The notes beneath the pieces were generated by a model. That model had not been told where the DNA came from, did no database searches, and saw only the letters and a list, made by a program, of their open reading frames with translations. Positions 19,192 to 27,727 of a stretch of 64,000 nt of DNA are shown here, in pieces. Source of the stretch: Alicyclobacillus fructus (GTDB lineage Bacteria > Bacillota > Bacilli > Alicyclobacillales > Alicyclobacillaceae); assembly GCF_017329605.1 (NCBI RefSeq), contig NZ_JAFMTY010000010.1:35726-99725 (forward strand), read 5' to 3'. Positions within the stretch are counted from its first letter, which is position 1. Each line of letters opens with the position of its first letter. The position numbers were made by a program, and so were the translations under genes.

Positions 19192-20484
19192 TCACACCCA
19201 TCCGCGCCAGCGCATGGCCTCCGCAAACGGCCGAATTCCCACCATGTAGGCGGCCATTCGCGGCAGAACGTCGTATCGCTCGGCCGTATCGAGGATATTG
19301 TGAACGCTCTGCACCATCATGTTCTCGAGGCGGCGATTGACCTCTTCCTCCGTCCAATAGAACCCCTGGTTGTTCTGCACCCACTCGAAGTACGACACCG
19401 TGACGCCGCCCGCGTTCGCAAGCACGTCCGGCACGACGACAATGCCGCGTTCGTGCAGGATCTGATCCGCTTCCGGCGTGGTGGGGCCATTGGCCGCCTC
19501 GACGATGAGGCTCGCCTGAATCTTGTCGGCGTTGCCTTCGTGGATCTGGTTCTCCAGCGCCGCAGGCACGAGGACATCGCACGGCTTGGTCAGAAACTCT
19601 TCGGTCGGGATGACGCCGGACAGCCTGGGTGTGACCATGCCGAAGGAGTCCTTCTCCTCGATGAGCTCCGGGATGGGAAGGCCGTTTTCGTTGTACACGC
19701 CGCCCCCCGCGTCGCTGATGCCCACGACCGTCGCGCCCAGTTCGTGGAGGATGCGCGCGACGTTCGAGCCGACATTGCCGAATCCTTGCACGAGCACGCG
19801 CAGCTCCGAGAGCTTCTTGCCCATGCGCTCCGCCGTCTCGCGCAACGCCACCACGACGCCGAGCGCAGTCGCGGACTCGCGCCCGCGCGATCCGCCCAAT
19901 ACGAGCGGCTTGCCCGTGATGAATCCCGGAGAGTCAAATTCCCGAATGCGGCTGTACTCGTCGTACATCCAGGCCATGATTTGGCTGTTCGTGTACACGT
20001 CCGGCGCGGGAATGTCCTTGGCAGGGCCGACCACCTGGCTGATGGCCCGGACGTATCCGCGCGCAAGCCGCTCCTGCTCCGACAGGCTCATGCTGCGCGG
20101 ATCGCACACGATGCCTCCCTTGGCTCCGCCGTATGGCAGGTTGAAGATGCCGCACTTCAGCGACATCCAGATGGACAGCGCCTTGACCTCGTCGAGCGTC
20201 ACGTCGGGATGGAAACGAACGCCGCCTTTCGTCGGGCCAATCGCGTCGTTGTGCTGCGCCCGATACCCCGTGAACACCTCCACGTGCCCGTCGTCCATCC
20301 GCACCGGAATGCGAACGGTCATCACCCGGATGGGCTCCTTGAGCAGTTCGTATACGGCTTCCTCGTAGCCCAACCGGTCCAGGGCTTCACGGATGGTTGC
20401 CTGCGTGTTGGCCAGAATGTTGGTGTCGTGCGCCGGCTTGTTCGCGCCGACGATCAGGCGTTTGTTCCCCTTTTCTTGCGACAT
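19192..20484 (-). CDS. gudB: NAD(P)-dependent glutamate dehydrogenase
   Basis: 430 residues, hexameric bacterial GDH of the RocG/GudB type; interconverts glutamate and 2-oxoglutarate plus ammonia. Substrate-site blocks are GGVRFHPDVTLDEVKAL and PYGGAKGGIVCDPR (catalytic Lys). The coenzyme domain has VLVQGFGNVGSNVARIL. ATG at 20484 behind AAGGAGAG; the longer frame to 20553 overlaps rqcH. It starts 14 bases after the rqcH stop on the same strand and probably shares its transcript. NAD versus NADP preference cannot be settled by eye; the RocG/GudB-like sequence suggests NAD and a catabolic role. Confidence 0.92.
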   Translation of the reverse strand: MSQEKGNKRLIVGANKPAHDTNILANTQATIREALDRLGYEEAVYELLKEPIRVMTVRIPVRMDDGHVEVFTGYRAQHNDAIGPTKGGVRFHPDVTLDEVKALSIWMSLKCGIFNLPYGGAKGGIVCDPRSMSLSEQERLARGYVRAISQVVGPAKDIPAPDVYTNSQIMAWMYDEYSRIREFDSPGFITGKPLVLGGSRGRESATALGVVVALRETAERMGKKLSELRVLVQGFGNVGSNVARILHELGATVVGISDAGGGVYNENGLPIPELIEEKDSFGMVTPRLSGVIPTEEFLTKPCDVLVPAALENQIHEGNADKIQASLIVEAANGPTTPEADQILHERGIVVVPDVLANAGGVTVSYFEWVQNNQGFYWTEEEVNRRLENMMVQSVHNILDTAERYDVLPRMAAYMVGIRPFAEAMRWRGWV

Positions 20485-20497
20485 GTCGATCTCTCCT

Positions 20498-22279
20498 TCA
20501 GCGAGAATCGCTCGTTTCGCTCGCAAGCGTCCTGGACATGATGCTCTCCACAAGCGTCCGCTCGGGCGTCACGAACAGCGTTTTCTGGTGGTCGTAGAGC
20601 GCAAACCCGGGCCGGGCTCCGTTCGGCTTCCACACGTGGCGGATTTCCGTCACATCCACGGGCACGTTCGCGGAGTCGCGCATGCGGCTGAAGTAGGCGG
20701 CGAGCACCGCTGCCTCCTCGATGGTGCGCGCCGGAATGGTCTCCGCTTGGCCTCGTTCGATCACGACGTGCGATCCGGGCGCATCCTTGACGTGGAGCCA
20801 GAGGTCGCGCTTGTCGGCTTTGCGAAATGTCAGGCGGTCGTTTTGCACATTGTTGCGACCGACGCGAATGACAAAACCGTCGCTCGAGCGAAACACGTGC
20901 GGCTCGGTTTCACGGACGCGCTTCTTGCCGCCTCCGCCTCGCAGCGGCGCCTGCGCCAGAAACCCCTGCGCCTGTAGCTCGCGGCGCACCTCTTCCAGGT
21001 TCTCCAGGGAGGTGTCCGCGAGTGCCTGAAGCACATCCTCCAAGTAACGCAGATCCCGCAGCGCGCTCTCGCGCTCTGACTCAATCCACTGCCGCGCCCG
21101 CTTTCGTTTGGCCGCCATGCGAAAGAGGCGCTGAGCGTTGGCGATGGCGTCCAGGGACGGATCGAGCTCGATCCGCATCGGCCGATTGTCGTCGTAGTAA
21201 TTCGGCAGCTCGACTTCCGAAGCTCCGCGCGGAACCTCGTGCGCGTACGCCGTCAAAAGTTCAGCCCGGATCCGCAGTTCCTCTTCATCCTGGGCGTCTT
21301 GCCACTCCTCCTCCAGCCGCACCAGCTTGCCGCGAAGGCGGTCCATGTGTTCCCGGACGGTCCGCTCCAATTCTGCAGCCAGGCGAGATTGACGAAGAGC
21401 CTCGCCGGTGTCGGCAAACAGCCAGCGAATGGCGTCGCTCATCGTTTCGCACTCCGCGAAGCGGCGGCGCGACGTGAGCCGAAACGGGGCGCATTCCACG
21501 GCCCTGCCCATGTCGTCGAGCCCCACGGAAGCAGGCTCTCGCGCCGCGTTCACGGCGTCCGCCAGTTCGAGGGCCGCCTGTTGGATGGACGAGGGCTCGA
21601 GGGAACCGGCCCTTTCGAGCGCCCGGTGCAAAATTTCCCGAGCCGTAATCGGACCCGTACCGGCGAGCTTTTCCACGACAGCAAGCTGATTCGCGCGAGA
21701 CGACCCGCCGGACGGATCGATACCCAGAAAATCGTCGGGCAGGCACGCTTCCACGGGCTTCTTGCGCTGGGGAGGCGGCGGCAGATACGGAAGACCGGGC
21801 AACACCGCGCGGTAGCGGGACATCTCTTCCGTCACGCGCACCGCGCTGTCGACGATCACGCGTTCTCCATCCGACGCTTCTTCGACCAGGACGATGTTGC
21901 TGTGGCGCCCCATGATCTCGCAGATCAAAGTGTACAGATGGCGGTCGCCGAGATCGTCCAGGGCCTCGATCTTGAACTCGAGCACGCGATCCCATCCCGG
22001 CTGTGCGACCCCCAGGATGCGGCCTCCCTCGACGTGCTTGCGCAGGAGGACGCAGAACATCGGCGGGGTGCTCGGATTGTCTGGGCGCTCGTCACTCAGA
22101 AAGTGGACGCGCGCATGTTGTTGGTGGGCGGACAGGTACAGGCGCCTCGCCCCCAGGTGGGCCGAGCGGACGGCGAGGACGAGATCGCGCTCACCAGGTT
22201 GATAGATTCTGTCGATCCGTGCGCCCCGCAGCGCGTCGTCGAGTTCGCGCGCGAGGCGGCGCAAGGTCCAACCGTCCAC
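20498..22279 (-). CDS. rqcH: Ribosome quality control protein RqcH (NFACT / Rqc2 homolog, YloA)
   Basis: 593 residues. NFACT-N domain (1–~180), helix-hairpin-helix and coiled-coil middle (~300–430), and the NFACT-R (DUF814) domain near 470–560 with NNVQNDRLTFRKADKRDLWL and VKDAPGSHVVIERG. Asp97 and Arg98 (PGWDRVLEF), needed for alanine tailing in B. subtilis RqcH, fall at exactly the same positions if the GTG at 22279 is the start. It binds stalled 50S subunits and recruits tRNA-Ala to add C-terminal Ala tails. GAGAGGAG supports this start. Divergent from the Ca2+ ATPase gene. Confidence 0.93.
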   Translation of the reverse strand: MDGWTLRRLARELDDALRGARIDRIYQPGERDLVLAVRSAHLGARRLYLSAHQQHARVHFLSDERPDNPSTPPMFCVLLRKHVEGGRILGVAQPGWDRVLEFKIEALDDLGDRHLYTLICEIMGRHSNIVLVEEASDGERVIVDSAVRVTEEMSRYRAVLPGLPYLPPPPQRKKPVEACLPDDFLGIDPSGGSSRANQLAVVEKLAGTGPITAREILHRALERAGSLEPSSIQQAALELADAVNAAREPASVGLDDMGRAVECAPFRLTSRRRFAECETMSDAIRWLFADTGEALRQSRLAAELERTVREHMDRLRGKLVRLEEEWQDAQDEEELRIRAELLTAYAHEVPRGASEVELPNYYDDNRPMRIELDPSLDAIANAQRLFRMAAKRKRARQWIESERESALRDLRYLEDVLQALADTSLENLEEVRRELQAQGFLAQAPLRGGGGKKRVRETEPHVFRSSDGFVIRVGRNNVQNDRLTFRKADKRDLWLHVKDAPGSHVVIERGQAETIPARTIEEAAVLAAYFSRMRDSANVPVDVTEIRHVWKPNGARPGFALYDHQKTLFVTPERTLVESIMSRTLASETSDSR

Positions 22280-22443
22280 GCTCGATGCTCCTCTCTCACG
22301 AAGCCAGTATACCGCAGTTTCCGCAAATCGGCGCGGTGATTTCTTGACAAAGGTCGTCAGCCGTGAACCTGATGCGCTCGGACATGTTCGGGCCCACCGG
22401 CGCATAGATGATTACGAGACAAGTTCACGAAGGGGTGTGCTCG

Positions 22444-25164
22444 GTGGAACAACAAACGTGGCATGCGGAGAGCGAGGCCGAATGCCTCGCGCGACTCGGG
22501 ACATCGCTCGACGGGCTCTCCCGCGCGGAGGTGGAGAGGCGGCGCGAGGAGCACGGGCTGAACCTGCTGAGCGACGGGAACAAGGTGTCGCTCTTGACGG
22601 TCTTCTTCAACCAGTTTCGCGATTTCATGACGCTGGTGCTTCTTGCGGCCACGCTCATCTCAGGGCTTCTCGGCGAGTACACGGACGCCATCACCATTAT
22701 CGCCATCGTGTTCCTGAACGGCATTCTCGGTTTTATCGAGGAAGTGAGGGCGGAGCGATCGCTCAAGGCCCTGAAGGAACTGACGGCGCCGGTGGCCAAA
22801 GTGCGCCGAGAAGGCGCTGTGGAAGAGGTCTCGGCGAAGGAACTGGTGCCGGGCGACATCGTGTTGTTGGAGGACGGCGATCGCGTCCCTGCGGATGGCC
22901 GCCTGCTTCGGGCGCGATCGCTCGAAGTCGAGGAGTCGGCATTGACGGGGGAATCGGTGCCGGTGGCGAAGGATGCGCAGGCTCGGGTTCCGGTGGACAG
23001 CCCTCTGGCCGAGCGGCGCAACATGGTTTACATGGGCACCATGGTGACGCGCGGGCGCGCGGAGTATGTCGTCACGGCCACCGGCATGCAGACGGAGATG
23101 GGCAAGATCGCCGATCTGATCGACCAGTCCGAGGACCAGGAGACGCCGCTTCAGAAGCGGCTCGATCAACTCGGAAAGACGCTCGTCTGGATCTCGCTCG
23201 GCATCACGGTCCTCGTGGTGGTGGCCGGCGTCATGCACGGGCACGCGCTGTACGAAATGTTCCTGGCGGGCGTGTCGCTTGCGGTCGCCGCGATTCCTGA
23301 GGGGTTGCCGGCCATCGTGACCATCGCGCTCGCCCTCGGCGTGCAGCGGATGATCAAGCGGAATGCCATCGTGCGCCGACTGCCTTCGGTCGAAACCCTG
23401 GGGTGTGCGACGGTCATTTGTTCCGACAAGACCGGGACGCTGACGCAGAACAAGATGACGGTCACGCAGATTTACGCGGACGGCATGTACGTGGACGTCA
23501 CCGGTTCGGGACATCAGTTGCGCGGAGAATTCGCCGCGGATGGCCGCCGGATCGACCCTGGGAGACGGGCTGCGCTGAAGAGCCTGATGGAGATCGCGGC
23601 GGTGTGCAACCAGGCACATGTGGAGCCTGGATCGGACGGCGCCTCTGCACGCGCGGTCAAGGGAGATCCGACGGAAGTCGCGCTCCTCGTCCTGGCGCAC
23701 AAGGCGGGATTTGCAAACGCGGACAGCGCGTACGAGCGGATCGACGAGCGGCCGTTTGACGCCGATCGGAAGATGATGAGCGTGCTGGTGCGCGCCGGAG
23801 ACGAATGGTTCGCCTTCGTCAAAGGGGCGCCGGATGTCCTCTTGGGGCGCTGCACGCATGTGCTGCTCGGCAATCGCGAGGAGCCGCTCGGACAGACGCT
23901 GCGCAAGGAGATTCTCGCCGCCAACGAGCAGATGGCGTCGCGGGCGCTGCGGAACCTCGGCTTCGCCTACAGGCGCTTTCGTTCTGCCGAAGAGTCGCGC
24001 CAGGCGGACTGGGAGTCGGATCTGGTTTTTGTGGGAATTTGCGGAATGATCGATCCGCCGCGAGATGAGGCCAAAGCGGCCATCGCCAAGGCGAAGGCGG
24101 CCGGGATCCGCACGGTCATGATCACGGGGGATCATCAGGCTACGGCGACCGCGATTGCGCGGCAGCTCGACATTCTGCCGCCGGGAGGGCGCGTGTTGAC
24201 GGGCGCCGACCTCGAAAACCTGGATGACAAGCGGCTTTCGAACCTCGTGCGGGATACCTATGTCTACGCGCGCGTGACGCCCGAACACAAGCTCCGCATT
24301 GTGAGGGCGCTCCAGGCCAATCACGAAGTCGTGGCCATGACGGGCGACGGCGTGAACGACGCCCCTGCCATCAAACAGGCGGATATCGGCATCGCCATGG
24401 GCCAAAGCGGGACGGATGTCGCCAAGGAAGCCTCGAGCCTCATCCTGGCGGACGACAACTACGCGACCATCGTGGCGGCGGTCGAAGAGGGCCGTGCCAT
24501 CTACGACAACATTAAGAAGTTCATTCGCTACCTGCTCGCGTCCAACGTGGGCGAGATTTTGACGATGTTTCTGGCCATGCTGGCAGGCTGGCCGCTCCCG
24601 CTCACGCCCATTCAAATCCTGTGGGTCAATCTCGTCACCGATGGACTGCCCGCCATCGCACTCGGCGTCGACCAACCGGAGGACGACATCATGAGCCGCC
24701 CGCCGCGAAACGTGCACGAGGGCATTTTCGCGCGCGGCATGGCGGTGAAGATCCTGTCGCGCGGCACGCTCATCGGTCTCGCCACGCTCGCGGTGTTCGC
24801 TTGGTCGCTGCGGCAGGGAGCGGATCTTGCGCACGCTCAGACCATGGCCTATGCGACGCTCACCATGGCTCAACTTATCCTGGTGTTCGATTCGCGCAGC
24901 CTGGAGGGCGGCATCCTGAAGCGGAATCCATTGGGCAACGTGTGGCTGATCTTCGCGGTCCTGTCCTCCGTCGCGCTGTTTGTCTGCACGATGTACGTGC
25001 CGCGCATGGCCGAGGTGTTTCACACCGTCCCTCTCGGCCCGGCCGACTGGGCTGTCGTGCTTGTCGCGGCGGCGGTTCCCACATTCGCGCTTTCGATCCG
25101 CCGCATGGGGCGCAAGCAGCTGCACAAGCTGCAAAATCGATCGGGTTCGGACGTCGCGGCTTGA
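22444..25164 (+). CDS. yloB: P-type Ca2+-transporting ATPase (SERCA-like, YloB)
   Basis: 906 residues, P-type IIA pump exporting Ca2+ from the cytoplasm. Actuator motif TGES (ALTGESVPV), phosphorylation site DKTGTLT, and hinge motif TGDGVNDAPAIKQADIGIAM are intact. Ca2+ ligands expected in M4 (AAIPEGLPAIV), M5 (ASNVGEILTM) and M6 (WVNLVTDGLPA) are conserved. The GTG at 22444 has GAAGGGG eight bases upstream; an ATG at 22408 would add twelve residues without a ribosome site. Position between rqcH and yicC matches yloB in B. subtilis, where it matters for spore germination. Confidence 0.93.
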   Translation: MEQQTWHAESEAECLARLGTSLDGLSRAEVERRREEHGLNLLSDGNKVSLLTVFFNQFRDFMTLVLLAATLISGLLGEYTDAITIIAIVFLNGILGFIEEVRAERSLKALKELTAPVAKVRREGAVEEVSAKELVPGDIVLLEDGDRVPADGRLLRARSLEVEESALTGESVPVAKDAQARVPVDSPLAERRNMVYMGTMVTRGRAEYVVTATGMQTEMGKIADLIDQSEDQETPLQKRLDQLGKTLVWISLGITVLVVVAGVMHGHALYEMFLAGVSLAVAAIPEGLPAIVTIALALGVQRMIKRNAIVRRLPSVETLGCATVICSDKTGTLTQNKMTVTQIYADGMYVDVTGSGHQLRGEFAADGRRIDPGRRAALKSLMEIAAVCNQAHVEPGSDGASARAVKGDPTEVALLVLAHKAGFANADSAYERIDERPFDADRKMMSVLVRAGDEWFAFVKGAPDVLLGRCTHVLLGNREEPLGQTLRKEILAANEQMASRALRNLGFAYRRFRSAEESRQADWESDLVFVGICGMIDPPRDEAKAAIAKAKAAGIRTVMITGDHQATATAIARQLDILPPGGRVLTGADLENLDDKRLSNLVRDTYVYARVTPEHKLRIVRALQANHEVVAMTGDGVNDAPAIKQADIGIAMGQSGTDVAKEASSLILADDNYATIVAAVEEGRAIYDNIKKFIRYLLASNVGEILTMFLAMLAGWPLPLTPIQILWVNLVTDGLPAIALGVDQPEDDIMSRPPRNVHEGIFARGMAVKILSRGTLIGLATLAVFAWSLRQGADLAHAQTMAYATLTMAQLILVFDSRSLEGGILKRNPLGNVWLIFAVLSSVALFVCTMYVPRMAEVFHTVPLGPADWAVVLVAAAVPTFALSIRRMGRKQLHKLQNRSGSDVAA

Positions 25165-25193
25165 TTGCCAACTTGACCGGCCATCGGTACAAT
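25165..25193 (+). promoter_or_regulatory. Sigma-A promoter for the yicC–rpoZ segment
   Basis: TTGCCA (25165–25170), 17-base spacer, TACAAT (25188–25193), in the short gap between yloB and yicC. Good match at both boxes and ideal spacing. Confidence 0.5.
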
Positions 25194-25228
25194 CCTGACC
25201 AGAACAGACGCGGTCAGGGGGCGTGGGC

Positions 25229-26107
25229 GTGAGCATTCGCAGCATGACAGGGTTTGGTCGCGCGGAGGGACGCGTCGGGCCTTACGACGCGGTGGTGGAA
25301 GCGAAGTCCGTCAATCACCGCTTCCTGGAGGTCTCGGTTCGACTGCCGCGCGACGTTGCGTTCGCCGAAATGGCCGTTCGCGATCGCGTCAAGGCCCGTT
25401 TGCACCGCGGGCGGGTGGACATCGCCGTATCGCTTTCGTCCGCCGGGACCGAGGCTCAAGAGGTCGCCGTCGACTGGGGGCTCATTGAGGCGCTTGTCGA
25501 GGCGGATCGGGCGCTGTCCGCCAAACTGGGGATCGAGTTTGACCCCAGCGGGGCGCGGCAGTGGCTCACGTTTCCCGGGGCCGTCACCGTGCGCCCGGCG
25601 GCGGTCGCTGAAGACGAGGCGGTTTCATGCTTGGTCCGGCTCGTGGATGTCGCGCTCGATGGGCTCATTCACATGCGCGAGCGGGAAGGCTTGAACCTCG
25701 CTGAGGCGTGTGAGAGCTATCTCGACGAGGCGGAGTCCCGTCTTCGGGCGGTCCGCGAGCGGGCGCCCGCATCGGTCGCCTCGTATCGGGCTTCGCTTTG
25801 GGCCAGAGTGGCCGAGCTTGGCGCGTCCGTGGATGAAGCGCGGCTTGCGCAAGAGGTGGCGCTCTTCGCCGACCGCATCGCCATCGACGAGGAGTTGGTG
25901 CGGCTCGAGGCGCATGTGAAGGCGTTTCGGAGCGATCTCCGCCGAAGCGAGCCCGTGGGTCGCAGGCTTGACTTCATCGTGCAGGAGATGCACCGCGAGG
26001 TGAACACCATCGCGTCCAAGTCCCAGGACGCCCAAATCAGCCAGCACGTGGTGGAGATGAAGGCGCTCGTGGAGAAACTGCGCGAGCAGGCCCAGAACGT
26101 CGAGTAG
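25229..26107 (+). CDS. yloC: YicC/YloC family endoribonuclease
   Basis: 292 residues. The N-terminal YicC domain begins RSMTGFGRAEG, and the C-terminal DUF1732 domain includes GRRLDFIVQEMHREVNTIASK, the family signature. YicC of E. coli is an endoribonuclease acting on small RNAs; the role in Bacilli is inferred. GTG codons at 25223 and 25229 are both possible; 25229 is better spaced from AGGGGG. In B. subtilis remA and gmk come next; here only a 113-base gap leads to rpoZ. Confidence 0.9.
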   Translation: MSIRSMTGFGRAEGRVGPYDAVVEAKSVNHRFLEVSVRLPRDVAFAEMAVRDRVKARLHRGRVDIAVSLSSAGTEAQEVAVDWGLIEALVEADRALSAKLGIEFDPSGARQWLTFPGAVTVRPAAVAEDEAVSCLVRLVDVALDGLIHMREREGLNLAEACESYLDEAESRLRAVRERAPASVASYRASLWARVAELGASVDEARLAQEVALFADRIAIDEELVRLEAHVKAFRSDLRRSEPVGRRLDFIVQEMHREVNTIASKSQDAQISQHVVEMKALVEKLREQAQNVE

Positions 26108-26179
26108 CGGCTGCTCTTTTCTTCTCGGCCGGATCGATGTAAAATGTAAAGAAGCGTCGTATGTCTTGAGGGAACGGTG

Positions 26180-26196
26180 TCCGCCCAGAGGGCGGA
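26180..26196 (+). other. Small perfect hairpin upstream of rpoZ
   Basis: TCCGCCC–AGA–GGGCGGA. It sits 25 bases before the rpoZ TTG start in the gap where remA and gmk are expected. No T-run follows, so it is not an evident terminator. Confidence 0.4.
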
Positions 26197-26220
26197 GATT
26201 TCGATATGGGGTGACCGTCG

Positions 26221-26421
26221 TTGATTTATCCGTCCATCGATCGCCTGTTGGAGCGGTGCAACAGCAAGTACGCGCTCGTCGTGCTCGCGGCGAAGCGCGC
26301 GCGCAAGCTTCAGAACGAGACGTTGAATCAGCCCGGCGCGTCCACGACGCGGAACGTGAGCCGCGCGCTCTGGGAAATTCACGACGGCGTCGTTCGCTGC
26401 AAGAACTGGAACGGCGAGTGA
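26221..26421 (+). CDS. rpoZ: RNA polymerase omega subunit
   Basis: 66 residues; small core RNA polymerase subunit that aids assembly. Begins IYPSIDRLLERCNSKYALVV and continues AAKRARKLQ, the standard omega motif. The start must be the TTG at 26221: no in-frame ATG or GTG lies upstream, and GGGGTG is ten bases before it. It sits before coaBC as in B. subtilis. A strong hairpin follows. Confidence 0.9.
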   Translation: MIYPSIDRLLERCNSKYALVVLAAKRARKLQNETLNQPGASTTRNVSRALWEIHDGVVRCKNWNGE

Positions 26422-26443
26422 TCGTATTTCTTGATCGGGCGAT

Positions 26444-26474
26444 GAGGCAGGACAACCGCGCGTTGTTCTGCCTC
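26444..26474 (+). other. 13-bp hairpin between rpoZ and coaBC
   Basis: GAGGCAGGACAAC–CGCGC–GTTGTTCTGCCTC, thirteen pairs with one G·T wobble, followed by TTGTCTTG rather than a clean T-run. It may be a partial terminator reducing transcription into coaBC, or an mRNA processing stem. Confidence 0.55.
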
Positions 26475-26509
26475 TTGTCTTGAAGGCAGGAGCCAAGGGA
26501 GGGTGCGGT

Positions 26510-27727
26510 ATGGACAACAAGACCATCCTCGTCGGGGTGGGAGGAGGCATTGCGGCGTACAAGTCCGCGAATCTGTGTTCGCTCCTGGTGAAGCGCGGTT
26601 ACGAGGTGCAGGTGCTGATGACCGAACACGCGACCCGGTTCATTCAGCCGCTCACCCTGCAGGCCCTGACCAAGCACCCGGTGATTTTCGATACCTTCGC
26701 GGAACCCAATCCGTCGGAGATTGCGCATATCGCGGTGGCGGATCGGGCGGATCTCTATGTCATCGCCCCGGCGACCGCGAATCTCATCGCCAAACTGGCG
26801 CACGGCCTGGCGGACGACATGGTCACCACCACTGCGCTCGCCGCGACTTGCCCCACGGTGGTCGCGCCGGCCATGAACGTCCACATGTTTGAACATCCTG
26901 CCGTGCAGGAGAATCTGGAGATCCTTCGCCGCCGCGGAACCCTCGTGCTGGATCCGGGCGAGGGGCCGTTGGCATGCGGTTACACGGGCCGAGGCCGCAT
27001 GCCCGAGCCCGAGGACATCGTGGACGTCATCGAGGCCGTTCTGCACCAGGATCGGGATCTCGACGGACTGTCCATCCTGATCACCGCCGGGCCGACCGTC
27101 GAGGACATCGATCCCGTGCGCTACCTCACCAACCGCTCGAGCGGAAAGATGGGGTACGCGCTCGCTGAGCAGGCCGCGCGCCGTGGAGCCCGCGTGACGC
27201 TCGTCTCTGGCCCCACGCATTTGAAGCCCGTGCCAGGCGCCCGGATGGTGTACGTCCGATCGACGGAGCAGATGCTGCACGCGGTGAGCGAGTTTTTTCC
27301 CGAGGCGGATGCGTTCATTTCCGCGGCCGCGCCGGCGGATTTCCGACCCGCCCGCACGCTGGACCATAAATGGAAAAAGTCGCAGGGCCCACTCAAGCTC
27401 GATCTCGTCGAGACGCCGGACATCCTGCTCGCTGTTCATCGCATGAAGCGCCCGGGCCAAGTGGTGGTGGGATTTGCGGCGGAGACGGACGCGCCTGTGG
27501 AATACGCGCGAAAGAAGCTGTGCGACAAGGGCTTGGACCTTATCGTGGTGAACGACGTCACCAAGCCGGGCGCTGGTTTCGAGGTCGATACCAATCAGGT
27601 GACGCTCCTTGGAAAGGACGGATCGATGGAGGCGCTGCCGGTGATGGAAAAGCACCGCGTGGCGGACCACATCCTGACCCGCGTGCGCCAGGTCCTTCGC
27701 GTGTCGGACGGTGAGCGGCCTGTATGA
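26510..27727 (+). CDS. coaBC: Bifunctional phosphopantothenoylcysteine decarboxylase / phosphopantothenate–cysteine ligase
   Basis: 405 residues; two steps of coenzyme A synthesis. The N-terminal CoaC flavoprotein domain (1–~190) has ILVGVGGGIAAYK, PAMNVHMFEHPAVQ and the active-site loop GPLACGYTGRGRM with its Cys. The C-terminal CoaB domain has TAGPTVEDIDPVRYLTNRSS, the KWKK motif and FAAETD. ATG at 26510 follows AGGGAGG. Its stop overlaps the priA start. Confidence 0.95.
   Translation: MDNKTILVGVGGGIAAYKSANLCSLLVKRGYEVQVLMTEHATRFIQPLTLQALTKHPVIFDTFAEPNPSEIAHIAVADRADLYVIAPATANLIAKLAHGLADDMVTTTALAATCPTVVAPAMNVHMFEHPAVQENLEILRRRGTLVLDPGEGPLACGYTGRGRMPEPEDIVDVIEAVLHQDRDLDGLSILITAGPTVEDIDPVRYLTNRSSGKMGYALAEQAARRGARVTLVSGPTHLKPVPGARMVYVRSTEQMLHAVSEFFPEADAFISAAAPADFRPARTLDHKWKKSQGPLKLDLVETPDILLAVHRMKRPGQVVVGFAAETDAPVEYARKKLCDKGLDLIVVNDVTKPGAGFEVDTNQVTLLGKDGSMEALPVMEKHRVADHILTRVRQVLRVSDGERPV

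Noticed and set aside
18043..20541. Long plus-strand open frame over the MFS and glutamate dehydrogenase genes
   Set aside because: Spans two real opposite-strand genes and their gap, with low-complexity composition; not a gene.
22660..25245. Long open frame on the minus strand across yloB
   Set aside because: It mirrors the P-type ATPase codons in GC-rich DNA, has no family-like sequence and is rich in Arg, His and Pro; a shadow frame.
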